From Planctomycetia bacterium (GTDB taxonomy: Bacteria > Planctomycetota > Planctomycetia > Pirellulales > UBA1268), in NCBI GenBank assembly GCA_026401035.1, contig JAPLNR010000057.1, positions 1-64,000 of the forward strand: a stretch of DNA of 64,000 bases, written 5' to 3'. The notes under the pieces are model-generated. The model ran no database searches, was not told the DNA's origin, and was given only the letters and a program-made list of their open reading frames with translations. Every line of letters begins with the position of its first letter. Positions within the stretch are counted from its first letter, which is position 1. Below are positions 15,981-26,497 of this stretch, one piece after another. A program made the position numbers and the translations under genes.

Positions 15981-16811
15981 ATGCGCCCCGCCATCGCCAC
16001 CGTCTGTTCGCTCGACAGCCCGCTCGAGACAATTCTCGAGGAGTATGCCGCTGCCCATTGCGACGCGATCGATCTCTGGCTGGGTCACGCCGCGGGATTC
16101 CTGGAAAGGCACGGCCCGTCCGCGCTGAAGGAACAGCTTGCCAGTCAGGGGATCGTCGCCGTTGCCGCGAGTTTTCAGGGCGGCCTGCTCACGAGCCAGG
16201 GGGAGGCACGGCTCGAGCACTGGCGGCATTTCGAGGAGCGGCTTCCGCTCTTACGGGATCTCGGCATCCCGGTGCTCGTCATCGCCGGCGACGCCTTCGG
16301 GCCGCTTGGCCCCCAGGATCTGTCCCGGCTCTCGATGAGCCTGTCGGAGGCGGCGAAGCGGGCGGCCGATGCGGGCGTGAAGTTGGCGCTCGAGTTCGAC
16401 GCGCGGGCGAGTTTTCCCAACAACCTGCAGTCGGCCGTGGCCCTCGTCGACGACGTGGGCCATCCGGCGCTCGGCATCTGCCTCGATTGGTTTCACTTCA
16501 CGGTGGGCCCGAGCAAACCGCTCGATCTCTCCCTGCTCTCCCGCGACAACCTCGCCCACGTGCAACTCTCCGACATCGTCGACGTACCCCGTGAAATGGC
16601 GAGCGACTCCGACCGCATCCTGCCCGCCGAAGGCTCCTCGCCCCCCGACGACCTCATCCGCCGGCTCACGGAGATTGGCTACACGGCCGCCATCAGCATC
16701 GAACTCCAAAACCCACGACTCTGGCGGGTTCCGCCACGCCAATTTGGGGAGATCGCCATGACATCGTTGCGCAAACTGCTCGGCCAAGCGCAGATGGAGG
16801 GCGGCCGTTAG
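15981..16811 (+). CDS. sugar phosphate isomerase/epimerase-type TIM-barrel protein
   Basis: A 276-residue protein of the xylose isomerase-like TIM-barrel superfamily (AP endonuclease 2 fold). Barrel strands end in typical metal ligands: VKLALEFDARASFPNN (Glu), GICLDWFHFTVG (Asp/His), AHVQLSDIVDV and AISIELQNPRLW (Glu). The substrate is unknown. The start follows the R0 palindrome with no Shine-Dalgarno sequence. It is 27 bases from glyS and may be cotranscribed with it. Confidence 0.8.
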   Translation: MRPAIATVCSLDSPLETILEEYAAAHCDAIDLWLGHAAGFLERHGPSALKEQLASQGIVAVAASFQGGLLTSQGEARLEHWRHFEERLPLLRDLGIPVLVIAGDAFGPLGPQDLSRLSMSLSEAAKRAADAGVKLALEFDARASFPNNLQSAVALVDDVGHPALGICLDWFHFTVGPSKPLDLSLLSRDNLAHVQLSDIVDVPREMASDSDRILPAEGSSPPDDLIRRLTEIGYTAAISIELQNPRLWRVPPRQFGEIAMTSLRKLLGQAQMEGGR

Positions 16812-16871
16812 GCTGCCACTGCTTCAGCACGTGCCAACCTGCCGCATCGTGAGCCCGATGTGCCGGCCGGT

Positions 16872-17024
16872 CACTGAGGAGCCGGGATCGGCGGAAGCTC
16901 GCGGAGCATTGGAGTTTTCGCTGGGTTGAGGTCAGCCCTACCGCATGGCCCCGGTGCGAAAAATCCACGCGACAAGACTTTTGCCGTCCCGGCGACCAAT
17001 GCGGGTTGTGTCCGCCACTCAGCA
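16872..17024 (+). repeat. R1 repeat, copy E
   Basis: A full-length R1 copy in the gap between two convergent genes. Inner arms: GCCGGGATCGGCGGAAG and CTTTTGCCGTCCCGGC; central TTTTCGC and GCGAAAA; ends ACTGAGGA and ACTCAG. It differs from copy D at positions that stay paired (A-T here, G-C in D). Confidence 0.8.
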
Positions 17025-17032
17025 AGCAGCCT

Positions 17033-17692
17033 CTAAGGATAATCCTTGAGCAAATTGCTGCGGGCCTCGATCTCGTCGATGGGCCGCAGGTGCTTTTCGG
17101 CCCCCGGCGCGAGGATCGCGAAATGGCGGGCGCCGGTCAGGGCGTCGACCAGCTGGTGGCAGAAGCCCGCGTGGGTCACCCAGAGTTTCGAATCGAAACG
17201 CCGCAGATCGACGGCCACGGAGTAGGTGCGGAGCGTCTTGCGACGGTTTTTCACGTATTGCGGAAAGTAGGAGAGCGCGAGCTCCCGGAGCGATCGATAG
17301 ATCGGGTCGCGATACCGTAAAAACGGGCTGTTGCTCTTGGAGATCGCGCCCCAGCAGCGGCCACGACGAAACAGGGCGACGACGTGGTCGACGTCGCCGC
17401 GGGCCGCTCCCATGTCCATCAGCAGCGGCGGGAGGCCCGCCAGCCACAGGGCACAGCCCGCCACGAATGCACCCTCCACGCAGTGGGCCCGGTTTTGCCG
17501 AAGCACCTCCGCCACCGACAGGGCCGTGGGGCCGTCCGCCTCATAGTTCCAAGGGATCTCGGCCACAAAATCCTGGATCCGCTCCGGCGTGCGAAGCTGG
17601 GCAATTGTGGCAGCAGCCGCCGGCGACAGGCCCAACTGCATGCCCACGCGGATGCGGGCGGTGGGTGGCTGGTTTCGAGGCAGGTTTTCCAT
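17033..17692 (-). CDS. transglutaminase-like hypothetical protein
   Basis: A 219-residue soluble protein. NRAHCVEGAFVAGCAL followed about 30 residues later by RGDVDHVVALFRRG and WGAISKSNSPFLRYRDP resembles the Cys-His-Asp/Asn layout of transglutaminase/papain-like folds, so a thiol hydrolase or a binding protein is possible. No function is known to me. AAGG lies upstream of the ATG at 17692. It is divergent from the secreted protein that follows, with 91 bases between the starts. Confidence 0.65.
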   Translation of the reverse strand: MENLPRNQPPTARIRVGMQLGLSPAAAATIAQLRTPERIQDFVAEIPWNYEADGPTALSVAEVLRQNRAHCVEGAFVAGCALWLAGLPPLLMDMGAARGDVDHVVALFRRGRCWGAISKSNSPFLRYRDPIYRSLRELALSYFPQYVKNRRKTLRTYSVAVDLRRFDSKLWVTHAGFCHQLVDALTGARHFAILAPGAEKHLRPIDEIEARSNLLKDYP

Positions 17693-17783
17693 GACAGCCT
17701 TGTACCGAATGCTCGCCAGTTTCGCATGCTTCCTGATAAATTTTGGGGGTCAGACGAGTAGTTTCCTCGTGGAGACAGCCGGC

Positions 17784-18737
17784 ATGGTCGTGATTCCGCA
17801 GTCGCTCGTTCGCAAACCTGCAATGGCTCGTCGCTGGGGCGTGGCCCTGCTCGTCGTCGCGACGCTCCTTGCGTCGTTCCTTCCGCAGTCGGCATCAGCC
17901 TGGCCCTGCCGGTGGCAGGCCGACTTCTGCGGCTATCATCCTGCCTGCTTCAGGCAGTTTGTCTGCCGTCCAATCTGTGGCCTCGGATACGCTGGCGGCC
18001 TCGGCTACAGCTTCAGCGTTGGTGGCTATGGCTTCGCGAGCTACCGCAGTTCCTCATCCTGGACGCCCGGCTTGTATTCGGGCTGTTTCTATCCAGCATT
18101 CGGCTGCGGCTGGTATCCGTACAATCCGGTGATCTACACGCCCCCGTTTAACTGCTATCCGTCCGCGTTCGCTCCCGTCTACGGACCGGCCGGCGTACTG
18201 CCGTTCATGGGCATCGGCGTTGCGTCGAGTCCTGCGTCGAGCGTGCAAGCGATCGCCGCGTGGCCAGCAGCCGTGCGGCACTCGGCTCCAGTCGCGGTGC
18301 GATCCAGCAACACCGAAGCGCGGCTGCGGGCAGGCCGGCTCGTGGCCGTGGGCGATCGTCACCTGCGGGATGCCATCGACACTCCAGCCAAGCTTGTGAA
18401 GGCGCTCGATGCCTATCGCCGTGCGGCGACGATCGCAGCCGACCAGCCCGATACCCACCTCCGGCAGGCGATTGTGCTGACCGCGCTCAATCGCGGTGAC
18501 GACGCGGCCTCTGCTGTGGCTCGCACCGCGGCCATCGACGCCCGTCTTGGAAAAGGACCGCTGGCGGCCGGACCGATCACGCAGGTCGGCCCCACGCCGC
18601 TCGCCGCCCGCAGCGCAAGCCTGCTTGGCCGCATCTTCAAGGACAGCCCCGCCGGCGACGATGCGGAGGTCAACTGGATTGCCGATCGCTGGTCACGGCA
18701 GTGGGCGGATGAAGCCAGCGCCGTGGCCCTGAAGTAA
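17784..18737 (+). CDS. secreted protein with Tyr/Gly/Cys-rich region and helical repeat domain
   Basis: A 317-residue protein of unknown function. Residues 1-39 form a signal peptide (RRWGVALLVVATLLASFL...SASA). Residues about 40-130 are rich in Gly, Tyr, Ser, Pro and Cys (CGYHPACFRQFVCRPICGLGYAGG), resembling structural or cell-envelope proteins. The C-terminal 150 residues are alanine-rich helices with a TPR-like look (KALDAYRRAATIAADQPDTHLRQAIVLTALNRGDDA). The ATG at 17784 has GGAG nine bases upstream; one 13 codons later is possible. The cysteines suggest disulfide cross-links outside the cytoplasm. Confidence 0.75.
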   Translation: MVVIPQSLVRKPAMARRWGVALLVVATLLASFLPQSASAWPCRWQADFCGYHPACFRQFVCRPICGLGYAGGLGYSFSVGGYGFASYRSSSSWTPGLYSGCFYPAFGCGWYPYNPVIYTPPFNCYPSAFAPVYGPAGVLPFMGIGVASSPASSVQAIAAWPAAVRHSAPVAVRSSNTEARLRAGRLVAVGDRHLRDAIDTPAKLVKALDAYRRAATIAADQPDTHLRQAIVLTALNRGDDAASAVARTAAIDARLGKGPLAAGPITQVGPTPLAARSASLLGRIFKDSPAGDDAEVNWIADRWSRQWADEASAVALK

Positions 18738-18780
18738 ACCTGCCGCTCCCCGGAACACCAAAGGTGGGTATTCTTGGGGC

Positions 18781-20166
18781 ATGATGACAGACTCGCAACG
18801 CTCAGCGGACTCCCCTCCAGCCCTGTGTGAACGCATCGACCTGGGGTCGGACGGCGGCCTCAGCAGGCTCGACACCCTCCGCACCAAACTGGTTTCGCAG
18901 GGAGAGATGGTGAGCCCCGCTGGCCGCCAGCGAACGATCGATGTCTTCGGCGAGCCACTCACGCCGCGACAGGTCGTCGAGCGGATCTGCTCCGATGTGC
19001 GCAGCACAGGGCTCGCAGCCCTGCTCGACTACACGCGGCGAATCGACGGCGTGAACGTCAGCCGCGAGAATCTCTTCGTGACGGCCGACGCGCTCGCCGC
19101 GGCCCATGCGGCCGTCGGCAGCGAATTTCTCGCGGCCGTCAAGCGGATCAGACAGCGCGTCGAACGCTTCCAGCAGGCAGTCTTGGTTCGCGATGTGGAA
19201 GTGCCGCTGCCCGGCGGCGGCATCCTGCGGCAGCGGTATCTGCCGCTCGACCGGATCGGCGTCTGCGTGCCCGGCGGTGCGGCGGCCTATCCGTCGACGC
19301 TCCTGATGACCGTGGTGCCGGCCCAGGTGGCCGGCGTGAGGGAGATCGTCGTGGTTGCGCCGCCGACGAAATTTGGATCGGAAAACATCCACGTGCTGGC
19401 GACATGCCACGAGCTGGGCGTGACGACCGTGGTCCGGGCCGGCGGCGCCCAAGCCGTGGCCGCGATGGCCTACGGCGTCGAGGGGCTCGCCCGCGTCGAC
19501 AAGATCGTCGGCCCTGGCAATCTCTTCGTCGCGCTCGCCAAGGAGCACGTCTATGGCGACGTGTCGATCGACTCGATCGCGGGTCCGAGCGAAATCGTGA
19601 TCGTGGCCGACGAAGCGGGAAGCCCCGAATACATCGCCGCCGACATGCTCGCGCAGGCCGAGCACTCCCCCGGCTCGGCGATCCTGCTGACGGCCAGCGT
19701 TGCGCTCGCCGATCAGGTGTCGGCCGCGCTCGAACGGCGCGTGGCCGTGCTCGAACGCGGCGACCTCACCCGCGACAGCCTCGCCCGGTTTGGGGCGATC
19801 GTGGTCACGCGGAGTGACGAGGAGTCTGCGCAGCTCGCCAACGAACTCGCCGCCGAGCACCTCTCGATCGACACGGTCGACCCGGAGGCCACGCTCACGA
19901 AGATCCGCCACGCCGGCGCCGCCTTTCTTGGTCCTTACAGCCCCGTGGCCGCGGGCGACTACGCTGCCGGCCCGTCGCACGTGCTGCCCACGGGGGGCAC
20001 GGCCCGATTCGCGGCCGGCCTCTCGGCCAATGAGTTCCTGCGCGGCGGCAGTGTCATCAGGCTCGCGCGGGCGGATCTCGTCGCGATCGCCGACGACATC
20101 AAGACGCTCGCCGATACGGAAGGCCTCACGGCCCACCGCAGGAGCGTGGAAGCGCGCATCGAGTGA
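18781..20166 (+). CDS. hisD: histidinol dehydrogenase
   Basis: Oxidises histidinol to histidine in two NAD-dependent steps, the end of histidine synthesis. The 461-residue product carries DKIVGPGNLFVALAKEHVYG, SIDSIAGPSEIVIVADE, the zinc-site region AQAEHSPGS, and ELAAEHLSI near the C-terminus. It is about 30 residues longer at the N-terminus than many homologues, so a later start is possible. First of three plus-strand his genes, with hisC 141 bases downstream; a partial R1 repeat lies between them. Confidence 0.96.
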   Translation: MMTDSQRSADSPPALCERIDLGSDGGLSRLDTLRTKLVSQGEMVSPAGRQRTIDVFGEPLTPRQVVERICSDVRSTGLAALLDYTRRIDGVNVSRENLFVTADALAAAHAAVGSEFLAAVKRIRQRVERFQQAVLVRDVEVPLPGGGILRQRYLPLDRIGVCVPGGAAAYPSTLLMTVVPAQVAGVREIVVVAPPTKFGSENIHVLATCHELGVTTVVRAGGAQAVAAMAYGVEGLARVDKIVGPGNLFVALAKEHVYGDVSIDSIAGPSEIVIVADEAGSPEYIAADMLAQAEHSPGSAILLTASVALADQVSAALERRVAVLERGDLTRDSLARFGAIVVTRSDEESAQLANELAAEHLSIDTVDPEATLTKIRHAGAAFLGPYSPVAAGDYAAGPSHVLPTGGTARFAAGLSANEFLRGGSVIRLARADLVAIADDIKTLADTEGLTAHRRSVEARIE

Positions 20167-20182
20167 GCTGTGGGAGGGGTTG

Positions 20183-20233
20183 TCCACGCGACAAGACTTC
20201 TGCCGTCCCCGAGCCTGCTTGGGCTTGCCGGGG
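20183..20233. repeat. R1 remnant with following hairpin
   Basis: 20183-20210 matches the right part of R1 (TCCACGCGACAAGACTTC then TGCCGTCCC) with no left part. It runs into an imperfect hairpin, CCCCG-AGCC...GGCT...CGGGG, to 20233. It looks like a decayed copy between hisD and hisC that may weaken transcription between them. Confidence 0.55.
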
Positions 20234-20307
20234 TCCGTTTCGATCGATTGTGACGCCTGTACGCCCTCGCCCTGAGGTCCGCAGCGGCGTGAGGTAGACT
20301 TCCTGGA

Positions 20308-21393
20308 ATGAGCACGAACCCCGCCTCCACTGCGAACTCTCTCGTCCGCCCCGCTATCGCGGCGCTGGCCGGCTACGTGCCCGGTGAGCAGCCGCAGGGG
20401 GGCAAATGGATCAAGCTCAACACCAACGAAAACCCCTACGCTCCGTCCCCCGCCGTCGCCCGGGCGATCATCGCCACGGCAGCCGGCCGCACGCTTGCCA
20501 AGTATCCCGATCCGCTGGCGACCGTGTTTCGGATGCGGGCGGCCGAGATTCTCGGCGTCGATCCCGACTGGATCATCTGCGGGAACGGCAGCGATGACCT
20601 GCTGACGATCCTGGTCCGCACGTTCGTCGGAGCAGGGGAGTGCCTGCGGATGCCATATCCGAGCTACATCCTCTACCGCACGCTCGCCGGCATCCAGGGC
20701 GCCACCTGCGACGAATTTCACTATTCCGCCGACTGGACGCTCGCCGACGGCTTTGCCGCACCGCAGTCGGCCGCCGGCGACGACGTGAAACTCGCGATCA
20801 TCGCCAATCCCAACAGTCCGTCGGGCACGCTCCTGTCTCCCGGGCGCATCAAGGAACTCGCCGACCGTCTGCCGTGCGCACTCGTGGTCGACGAGGCCTA
20901 CGGGGACTTCGCCGATTCAAACTGCCTCGATCTCGTCAGGCAGAACGACCGGGTCATCGTCACGCGGTCGTTCAGCAAGTCGTATGCCCTCGCCGGCCTG
21001 CGGTTCGGCTTCGCCGTGGCCCAGCCGCACGTGATCGAGCAATTGCTCAAGGTGAAGGATTCCTACAACTGCGATGCCCTGTCGATCGCGGCCGCGACTG
21101 CGGCCATCGACGACCGGGCCTGGCTCGCCGAGAACCGGGCGAAGATCATCGCCACGCGGCGGCGACTGACCGACGCCATGCGCGGGCTCGGCTACGACGC
21201 CGTCGAGAGTCAGGCTAACTTCGTCTGGTGCACCCATCCGACGCGGCCGCACAAGCCGGTCTACGAGGCCCTGAAGAAGCAGGGCGTCCTCATCCGCTTC
21301 ATGAACTACGCCGGCTGGGGCGACGGCCTGCGGATCACCGTCGGCACCGACGCGGAGATCGACGCCTTCCTCGCCTGCATGAAGACCCTCTGA
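20308..21393 (+). CDS. hisC: histidinol-phosphate aminotransferase
   Basis: A PLP enzyme converting imidazole acetol phosphate and glutamate to histidinol phosphate. The 361-residue product has KLNTNENPYAPSP, the cofactor-site NPNSPSGT, VVDEAYGDF and the Schiff-base lysine in RSFSKSYALAGLRFG, followed by the C-terminal arginine region LIRFMNY. It sits between hisD and hisB; hisB starts 20 bases after its stop. Confidence 0.96.
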   Translation: MSTNPASTANSLVRPAIAALAGYVPGEQPQGGKWIKLNTNENPYAPSPAVARAIIATAAGRTLAKYPDPLATVFRMRAAEILGVDPDWIICGNGSDDLLTILVRTFVGAGECLRMPYPSYILYRTLAGIQGATCDEFHYSADWTLADGFAAPQSAAGDDVKLAIIANPNSPSGTLLSPGRIKELADRLPCALVVDEAYGDFADSNCLDLVRQNDRVIVTRSFSKSYALAGLRFGFAVAQPHVIEQLLKVKDSYNCDALSIAAATAAIDDRAWLAENRAKIIATRRRLTDAMRGLGYDAVESQANFVWCTHPTRPHKPVYEALKKQGVLIRFMNYAGWGDGLRITVGTDAEIDAFLACMKTL

Positions 21394-21412
21394 GCAAACC
21401 ACGGAACATCCC

Positions 21413-22009
21413 ATGGCACGCACCGCGACCGTCACCCGCAACACCGCCGAAACGAAGATCAGCCTGTCGCTCGTCCTCGACGGCGCCGGTAAGGCCGACA
21501 TCCAGACCGGCCTCGGCTTCTTCGACCACATGCTCACGCTGCTGGCCGGCCACGCGTTGTTCGACCTCACGGTTCGCTGCGCCGGCGACCTGCACGTCGA
21601 CGGCCATCACTCGGTCGAGGATGTCGGCCGCGCCTTCGGCACCGCGCTCAAGGAATGCCTGGGCGACCGCCGCGGCATCCGCCGCTACGGCCACTCGATC
21701 ATCCCGATGGACGAGGCCCTCGCCACCGTCGCCGTCGACCTCGGCGGCCGTGCGGCCTGCATCTTCGCGGTCGATTTCCCGGTGCCCACGATCGGCACGT
21801 TCGACGCACAACTGGTCGAAGTGTTCTGGGAGAGCGTGGCCGCCACGGCCGGTGCCAATTTCCACGCCGTTCTGCACCACGGCCGCAACGGCCACCACAT
21901 CGCCGAAGCCGTCTTCAAGGCGGCCGCCCGGGCGCTGCGTGTGGCCGTGGAGCCCGACCCCCGCCAGCCCGGCATTCCGAGCACGAAGGGCACGCTGACG
22001 CAGCAGTAG
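21413..22009 (+). CDS. hisB: imidazoleglycerol-phosphate dehydratase
   Basis: A manganese enzyme that dehydrates imidazole glycerol phosphate. The 198-residue protein is the single-domain form, without the phosphatase domain of enteric HisB. Metal-binding motifs are visible in both halves: GLGFFDHMLTLLAGH and HVDGHHSVEDVG, then FHAVLHHGRNGHHIAEA. It ends the his group and converges on the phosphofructokinase gene 50 bases away. Confidence 0.97.
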   Translation: MARTATVTRNTAETKISLSLVLDGAGKADIQTGLGFFDHMLTLLAGHALFDLTVRCAGDLHVDGHHSVEDVGRAFGTALKECLGDRRGIRRYGHSIIPMDEALATVAVDLGGRAACIFAVDFPVPTIGTFDAQLVEVFWESVAATAGANFHAVLHHGRNGHHIAEAVFKAAARALRVAVEPDPRQPGIPSTKGTLTQQ

Positions 22010-22058
22010 GCCGAACTGCAGCCCGTCAGGGGCCCGGGCACGGCTTCGCGGGCGTCGT

Positions 22059-23369
<1,311 letters not shown>

Positions 23370-23487
23370 GGATTCCTCCGGGAAAAAATTGCTTCAGTCG
23401 TATGAACGTTATCCTGCAGGTGAGGTTGCGGACGTCCGCAACGCGACCACCATTTCGGGGACTTGCGGGCCGGGCGACCGGCTTCCG

Positions 23488-24831
23488 CTACTTGGCGAGC
23501 ATCCGCTCGACGAACGTGGTGTCGACCTGCGCCTCGTGGAAGGCGGTGTTGGTGAGCACCTCCAAATGGATCGGCACGGTCGTCTTGATCCCCTCGATCC
23601 GCAGTTCCTTGAGGGCCCGGATCATCGTGTCGATTGCCTCGCGGCGGGTCGGCTGATGAACGATCAATTTGCCGACGAGTGAGTCGTAGTGTGGCGGAAC
23701 CACGTAGCCGGTGGTGGCGTGGGAATCCCACCGCACGCCGAAGCCGCCCGGCGCGACGATCCGCTCGATGCGGCCGGGACAGGGGCGGAAGTTGGCCGCC
23801 GGATCCTCGGCATTGATCCGGCACTCGATCGCGTGTCCGTGGGCCACGATATCCTTCTGCACGAGGCCGAGCTTCTCGCCGGCGGCGACGCGAATCTGCG
23901 CCTTCACCAGATCGATGCCCGTCACCATCTCGCTGACGGGGTGCTCGACCTGGATGCGGGCGTTGACTTCGATGAAGTAAAAGTTGTCCTGCTGGTCGAC
24001 GATGAATTCGACCGTGCCGGCCGAGAAATAGCCGGCGGTTTTCGCCAGCCGCACCGCGGCCTCGCACATCTTCCGGCGGGTTTCCTGTGGCAGCCGGGGC
24101 GATGGGCTTTCCTCGATCAGCTTCTGGTGCCGCCGCTGCGTCGAGCAGTCGCGTTCCCACAGGTGGACGATATTGCCGTGCTGGTCGCCCAGAATCTGGA
24201 TCTCGACATGCCGGGGCCGCTCGACGTAGCGCTCGATATAGATGCCGGCATTGCCAAACGCGGCCTGGGCCTCGGCCGAGGCCTGCTGCCAGGCGCTGGC
24301 GAGCGACAGATCGTTGGCCGCCACCCGCATGCCTTTGCCACCGCCGCCGGCCGTCGCCTTCAGCAGCACGGGAAAGCCGATCTCGCGGGCGACCTTCACC
24401 GCCTCCTGTTCGCTGCCGATCAGTCCGTCGCTGCCCGGCACGGTGGGCACGCCCGCCTCGCGGGCCAACGCCCGGGCGGAATTCTTGTCGCCGACGCGTT
24501 CCATCGCCTCGGGCGTGGGGCCGATGAAACCGATGTCACACGATCGGCAGACTTCGGCGAAGTGGGAATTCTCGGAGAGAAATCCGTAGCCCGGGTGGAT
24601 CGCCTGCACGTTGCCGATCTCGGCGGCGCTGATCACGCGGTCGATCCGCAGGTAACTGTCAGCGGCGCGAGCGGGGCCGACGCAGATCGTCTCGTCGGCC
24701 AGTTCGAGATAGGGCGCTCCGCGGTCGGCCTCGCTGAAGATCGCCACCGTCTCAATGCCCATTTCACGGCAGGCGCGAATCACCCGCAGGGCAATCTCAC
24801 CGCGATTGGCTATCAGGATCCGTTTGAACAT
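23488..24831 (-). CDS. accC: acetyl-CoA carboxylase, biotin carboxylase subunit
   Basis: Carboxylates the biotin on AccB using ATP and bicarbonate, the first step of fatty acid synthesis. The 447-residue product starts [17 protein letters not shown] and has the ATP-grasp glycine loop [40 protein letters not shown] and [16 protein letters not shown]. The ATG at 24831 matches the family start exactly; an upstream in-frame start would add ten unsupported residues. It follows accB by 67 bases in the same operon. AccA and AccD are not in the window. Confidence 0.97.
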   Translation of the reverse strand: MFKRILIANRGEIALRVIRACREMGIETVAIFSEADRGAPYLELADETICVGPARAADSYLRIDRVISAAEIGNVQAIHPGYGFLSENSHFAEVCRSCDIGFIGPTPEAMERVGDKNSARALAREAGVPTVPGSDGLIGSEQEAVKVAREIGFPVLLKATAGGGGKGMRVAANDLSLASAWQQASAEAQAAFGNAGIYIERYVERPRHVEIQILGDQHGNIVHLWERDCSTQRRHQKLIEESPSPRLPQETRRKMCEAAVRLAKTAGYFSAGTVEFIVDQQDNFYFIEVNARIQVEHPVSEMVTGIDLVKAQIRVAAGEKLGLVQKDIVAHGHAIECRINAEDPAANFRPCPGRIERIVAPGGFGVRWDSHATTGYVVPPHYDSLVGKLIVHQPTRREAIDTMIRALKELRIEGIKTTVPIHLEVLTNTAFHEAQVDTTFVERMLAK

Positions 24832-24898
24832 CTTTGCTTGAAACCGGGGACTCGCCTGCAAACAGGGGGCATCGTCGCTGCTGCGACCTGCCGAAGGA

Positions 24899-25375
24899 TC
24901 AGCCCTCTGGGTCGACCTTGATCAGCGGCTGACCAAACTCGACCGGCGCGCCGTTTTCCACGAGGATTGCCACAACCTGCCCCGAGACGCCGGCCGGGAT
25001 CTCGTTGAAAACCTTCATGGCCTCGACGATGCAGACGGTCTTCTCGGGGCCGATCCGGTCGCCGACCTTCACGAACGTGGGCGTATCCGGTCCCGAGGCC
25101 CGGTAGAACGTCCCGACCATGGGGCTCTTGATCACGAGCATCCGCGAGTCGGCTGGCGATTCCTTCGGCCCGGTTTCGGCGGCGGCAACCGTGGCCCGTG
25201 GTGCGGCGGCCACGGGCGGGGCAGAAACCACCACCTCGCCGCCCCGCTTGATGCGAACCCGCTGGTCCGCCTGCTTGAGGTCCACTTCCGACAGGTCGTG
25301 CTCCTTCATCAGCTCGATGAGCTGCCGGACTTTTTTGACGTCGAAAATATCGCCCGATTTTTGCGCGGCACTCAT
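24899..25375 (-). CDS. accB: acetyl-CoA carboxylase biotin carboxyl carrier protein
   Basis: Carries the biotin that shuttles CO2 between AccC and the transferase. The 158-residue product has the helical N-terminus ([24 protein letters not shown]), an Ala/Pro-rich flexible linker (about 50-75) and a C-terminal biotinyl domain with the target lysine in [10 protein letters not shown] (Lys121). First gene of accB-accC. The 205-base gap to the divergent nnrD must hold both promoters; I see no clear boxes or repeat there. Confidence 0.97.
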   Translation of the reverse strand: MSAAQKSGDIFDVKKVRQLIELMKEHDLSEVDLKQADQRVRIKRGGEVVVSAPPVAAAPRATVAAAETGPKESPADSRMLVIKSPMVGTFYRASGPDTPTFVKVGDRIGPEKTVCIVEAMKVFNEIPAGVSGQVVAILVENGAPVEFGQPLIKVDPEG

Positions 25376-25580
25376 GAGCGGGGCCTGTCTCCTTGGCAGC
25401 CGGATCCATTGACGGTTCGGGGCGAAGGTAGCCCCTGCGCAGCATTCCAGTCAAGGTAAAAGCCCTCCGACCCCGGCAATACCGCCCCTGAAGCGTCGCG
25501 ATTCGGTGTGTCGCGATCCGGCACTCCTGCCGGCACGGGGCCAATCCTGTAGATTTCGTCATCCCCGAGTCGCGTAACGC

Positions 25581-26489
25581 ATGCCATTGACCTCTGTTCC
25601 CGCCGATCTGCCCCGGCTTCCGCCCCGTGATCGTCACACGAGCAAACGCGACTACGGCCGCGTGCTGGTCGTCGGCGGTGCCGCAGGCATGGCCGGTGCC
25701 CCGGCGCTCTCGGCGCTGGCGGCACTCCGCAGCGGCGCCGGGCTGGTGGAACTGGTCGTGCCCGACTCGGTCGTGGCGATCGCCGCCGGCTTCGATCCCT
25801 GCGTGATGACCCGGGGCCTCGCGGCAGACGCCGACGGTGGGTTTTCCAACGCGGCCCTGGCCACGATTCTCGAGCGGGCCGCCGGGGCCGATGCCGTGGC
25901 CGTCGGTCCCGGCATCGGCCGTTCAGCGGCGACGCAGCAGATCGTGCTCGCGCTCTGGGAGCAGCTACGGCAACCGGCCGTCTTCGATGCCGATGCGCTC
26001 TGGGCCCTCGCGCAGGTCGACCGAGAACGGCTCGCCCGCCATGCCGGCCCGCGGGTGCTGACGCCGCATGCGGGCGAGATGCAGCGGCTGCTCGGTCGGC
26101 AGTCGCCGGGTGAAGGGGTGCCGGGCGCGCGGGCGATGCTCGAAGCCGCCGCAGCAGCGCTGGCGGAAGCGATCGACGCGGTGATCGTGCTCAAGGGGCC
26201 GGCGACATGCATCGTGGGTGCCGGGCAACGCCTCCACAACGAGACGGGGAATCCCGGCATGGCCACGGCCGGGGCGGGCGATGTGCTGACCGGGGTTGTG
26301 GCCGCGTTGTTGTGTCAGTGGATCGGCGGTGCGCTGCTCGAGCCGCGTGCCGCCGCGCGGCTGGCCGCGTGGGTACACGGCCATGCCGGCGACATTGCCG
26401 CGCAGCGGTTCGGAGAGATCTCGCTCATCGCGCGGGACATCCTCGAGGCGCTGCCGGAGGCCTTCAAAGCCGTGGTTCAAACAGGCTGA
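25581..26489 (+). CDS. nnrD: ADP-dependent NAD(P)H-hydrate dehydratase
   Basis: Repairs hydrated NAD(P)H. The 302-residue ribokinase-like protein has GRVLVVGGAAGMAGAPALSA, AVGPGIGRS, ADALWAL, LTPHAGEM, LKGPATCIV and the catalytic GNPGMATAGAGDVLTG. It is the dehydratase half only, without the epimerase domain found in bifunctional Nnr. The last codons are odd: Gln-Thr-Gly-stop is read from inside an R0 palindrome, with TGA at its centre, so the repeat has set the C-terminus. Confidence 0.94.
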   Translation: MPLTSVPADLPRLPPRDRHTSKRDYGRVLVVGGAAGMAGAPALSALAALRSGAGLVELVVPDSVVAIAAGFDPCVMTRGLAADADGGFSNAALATILERAAGADAVAVGPGIGRSAATQQIVLALWEQLRQPAVFDADALWALAQVDRERLARHAGPRVLTPHAGEMQRLLGRQSPGEGVPGARAMLEAAAAALAEAIDAVIVLKGPATCIVGAGQRLHNETGNPGMATAGAGDVLTGVVAALLCQWIGGALLEPRAAARLAAWVHGHAGDIAAQRFGEISLIARDILEALPEAFKAVVQTG

Positions 26490-26497
26490 AGCCTGTC
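26480..26497. repeat. R0 palindrome between convergent nnrD and pdeM
   Basis: ACAGGCTGAAGCCTGT (26481-26496). It supplies the final codons and TGA stop of nnrD on the plus strand and directly follows the TAG stop of pdeM on the minus strand. The two genes are only eight bases apart, so the palindrome is the entire boundary. Confidence 0.75.

Noticed and set aside
14316-16229. Long minus-strand open frame antisense to glyS
   Set aside because: Same artefact: it mirrors the conserved codons of glycyl-tRNA synthetase and has no recognisable domain.
18802-20721. Long minus-strand open frame antisense to hisD and hisC
   Set aside because: High GC leaves few stops in the complementary frames. The translation is Arg/His/Asp-rich, has no family resemblance and covers two clearly real genes.
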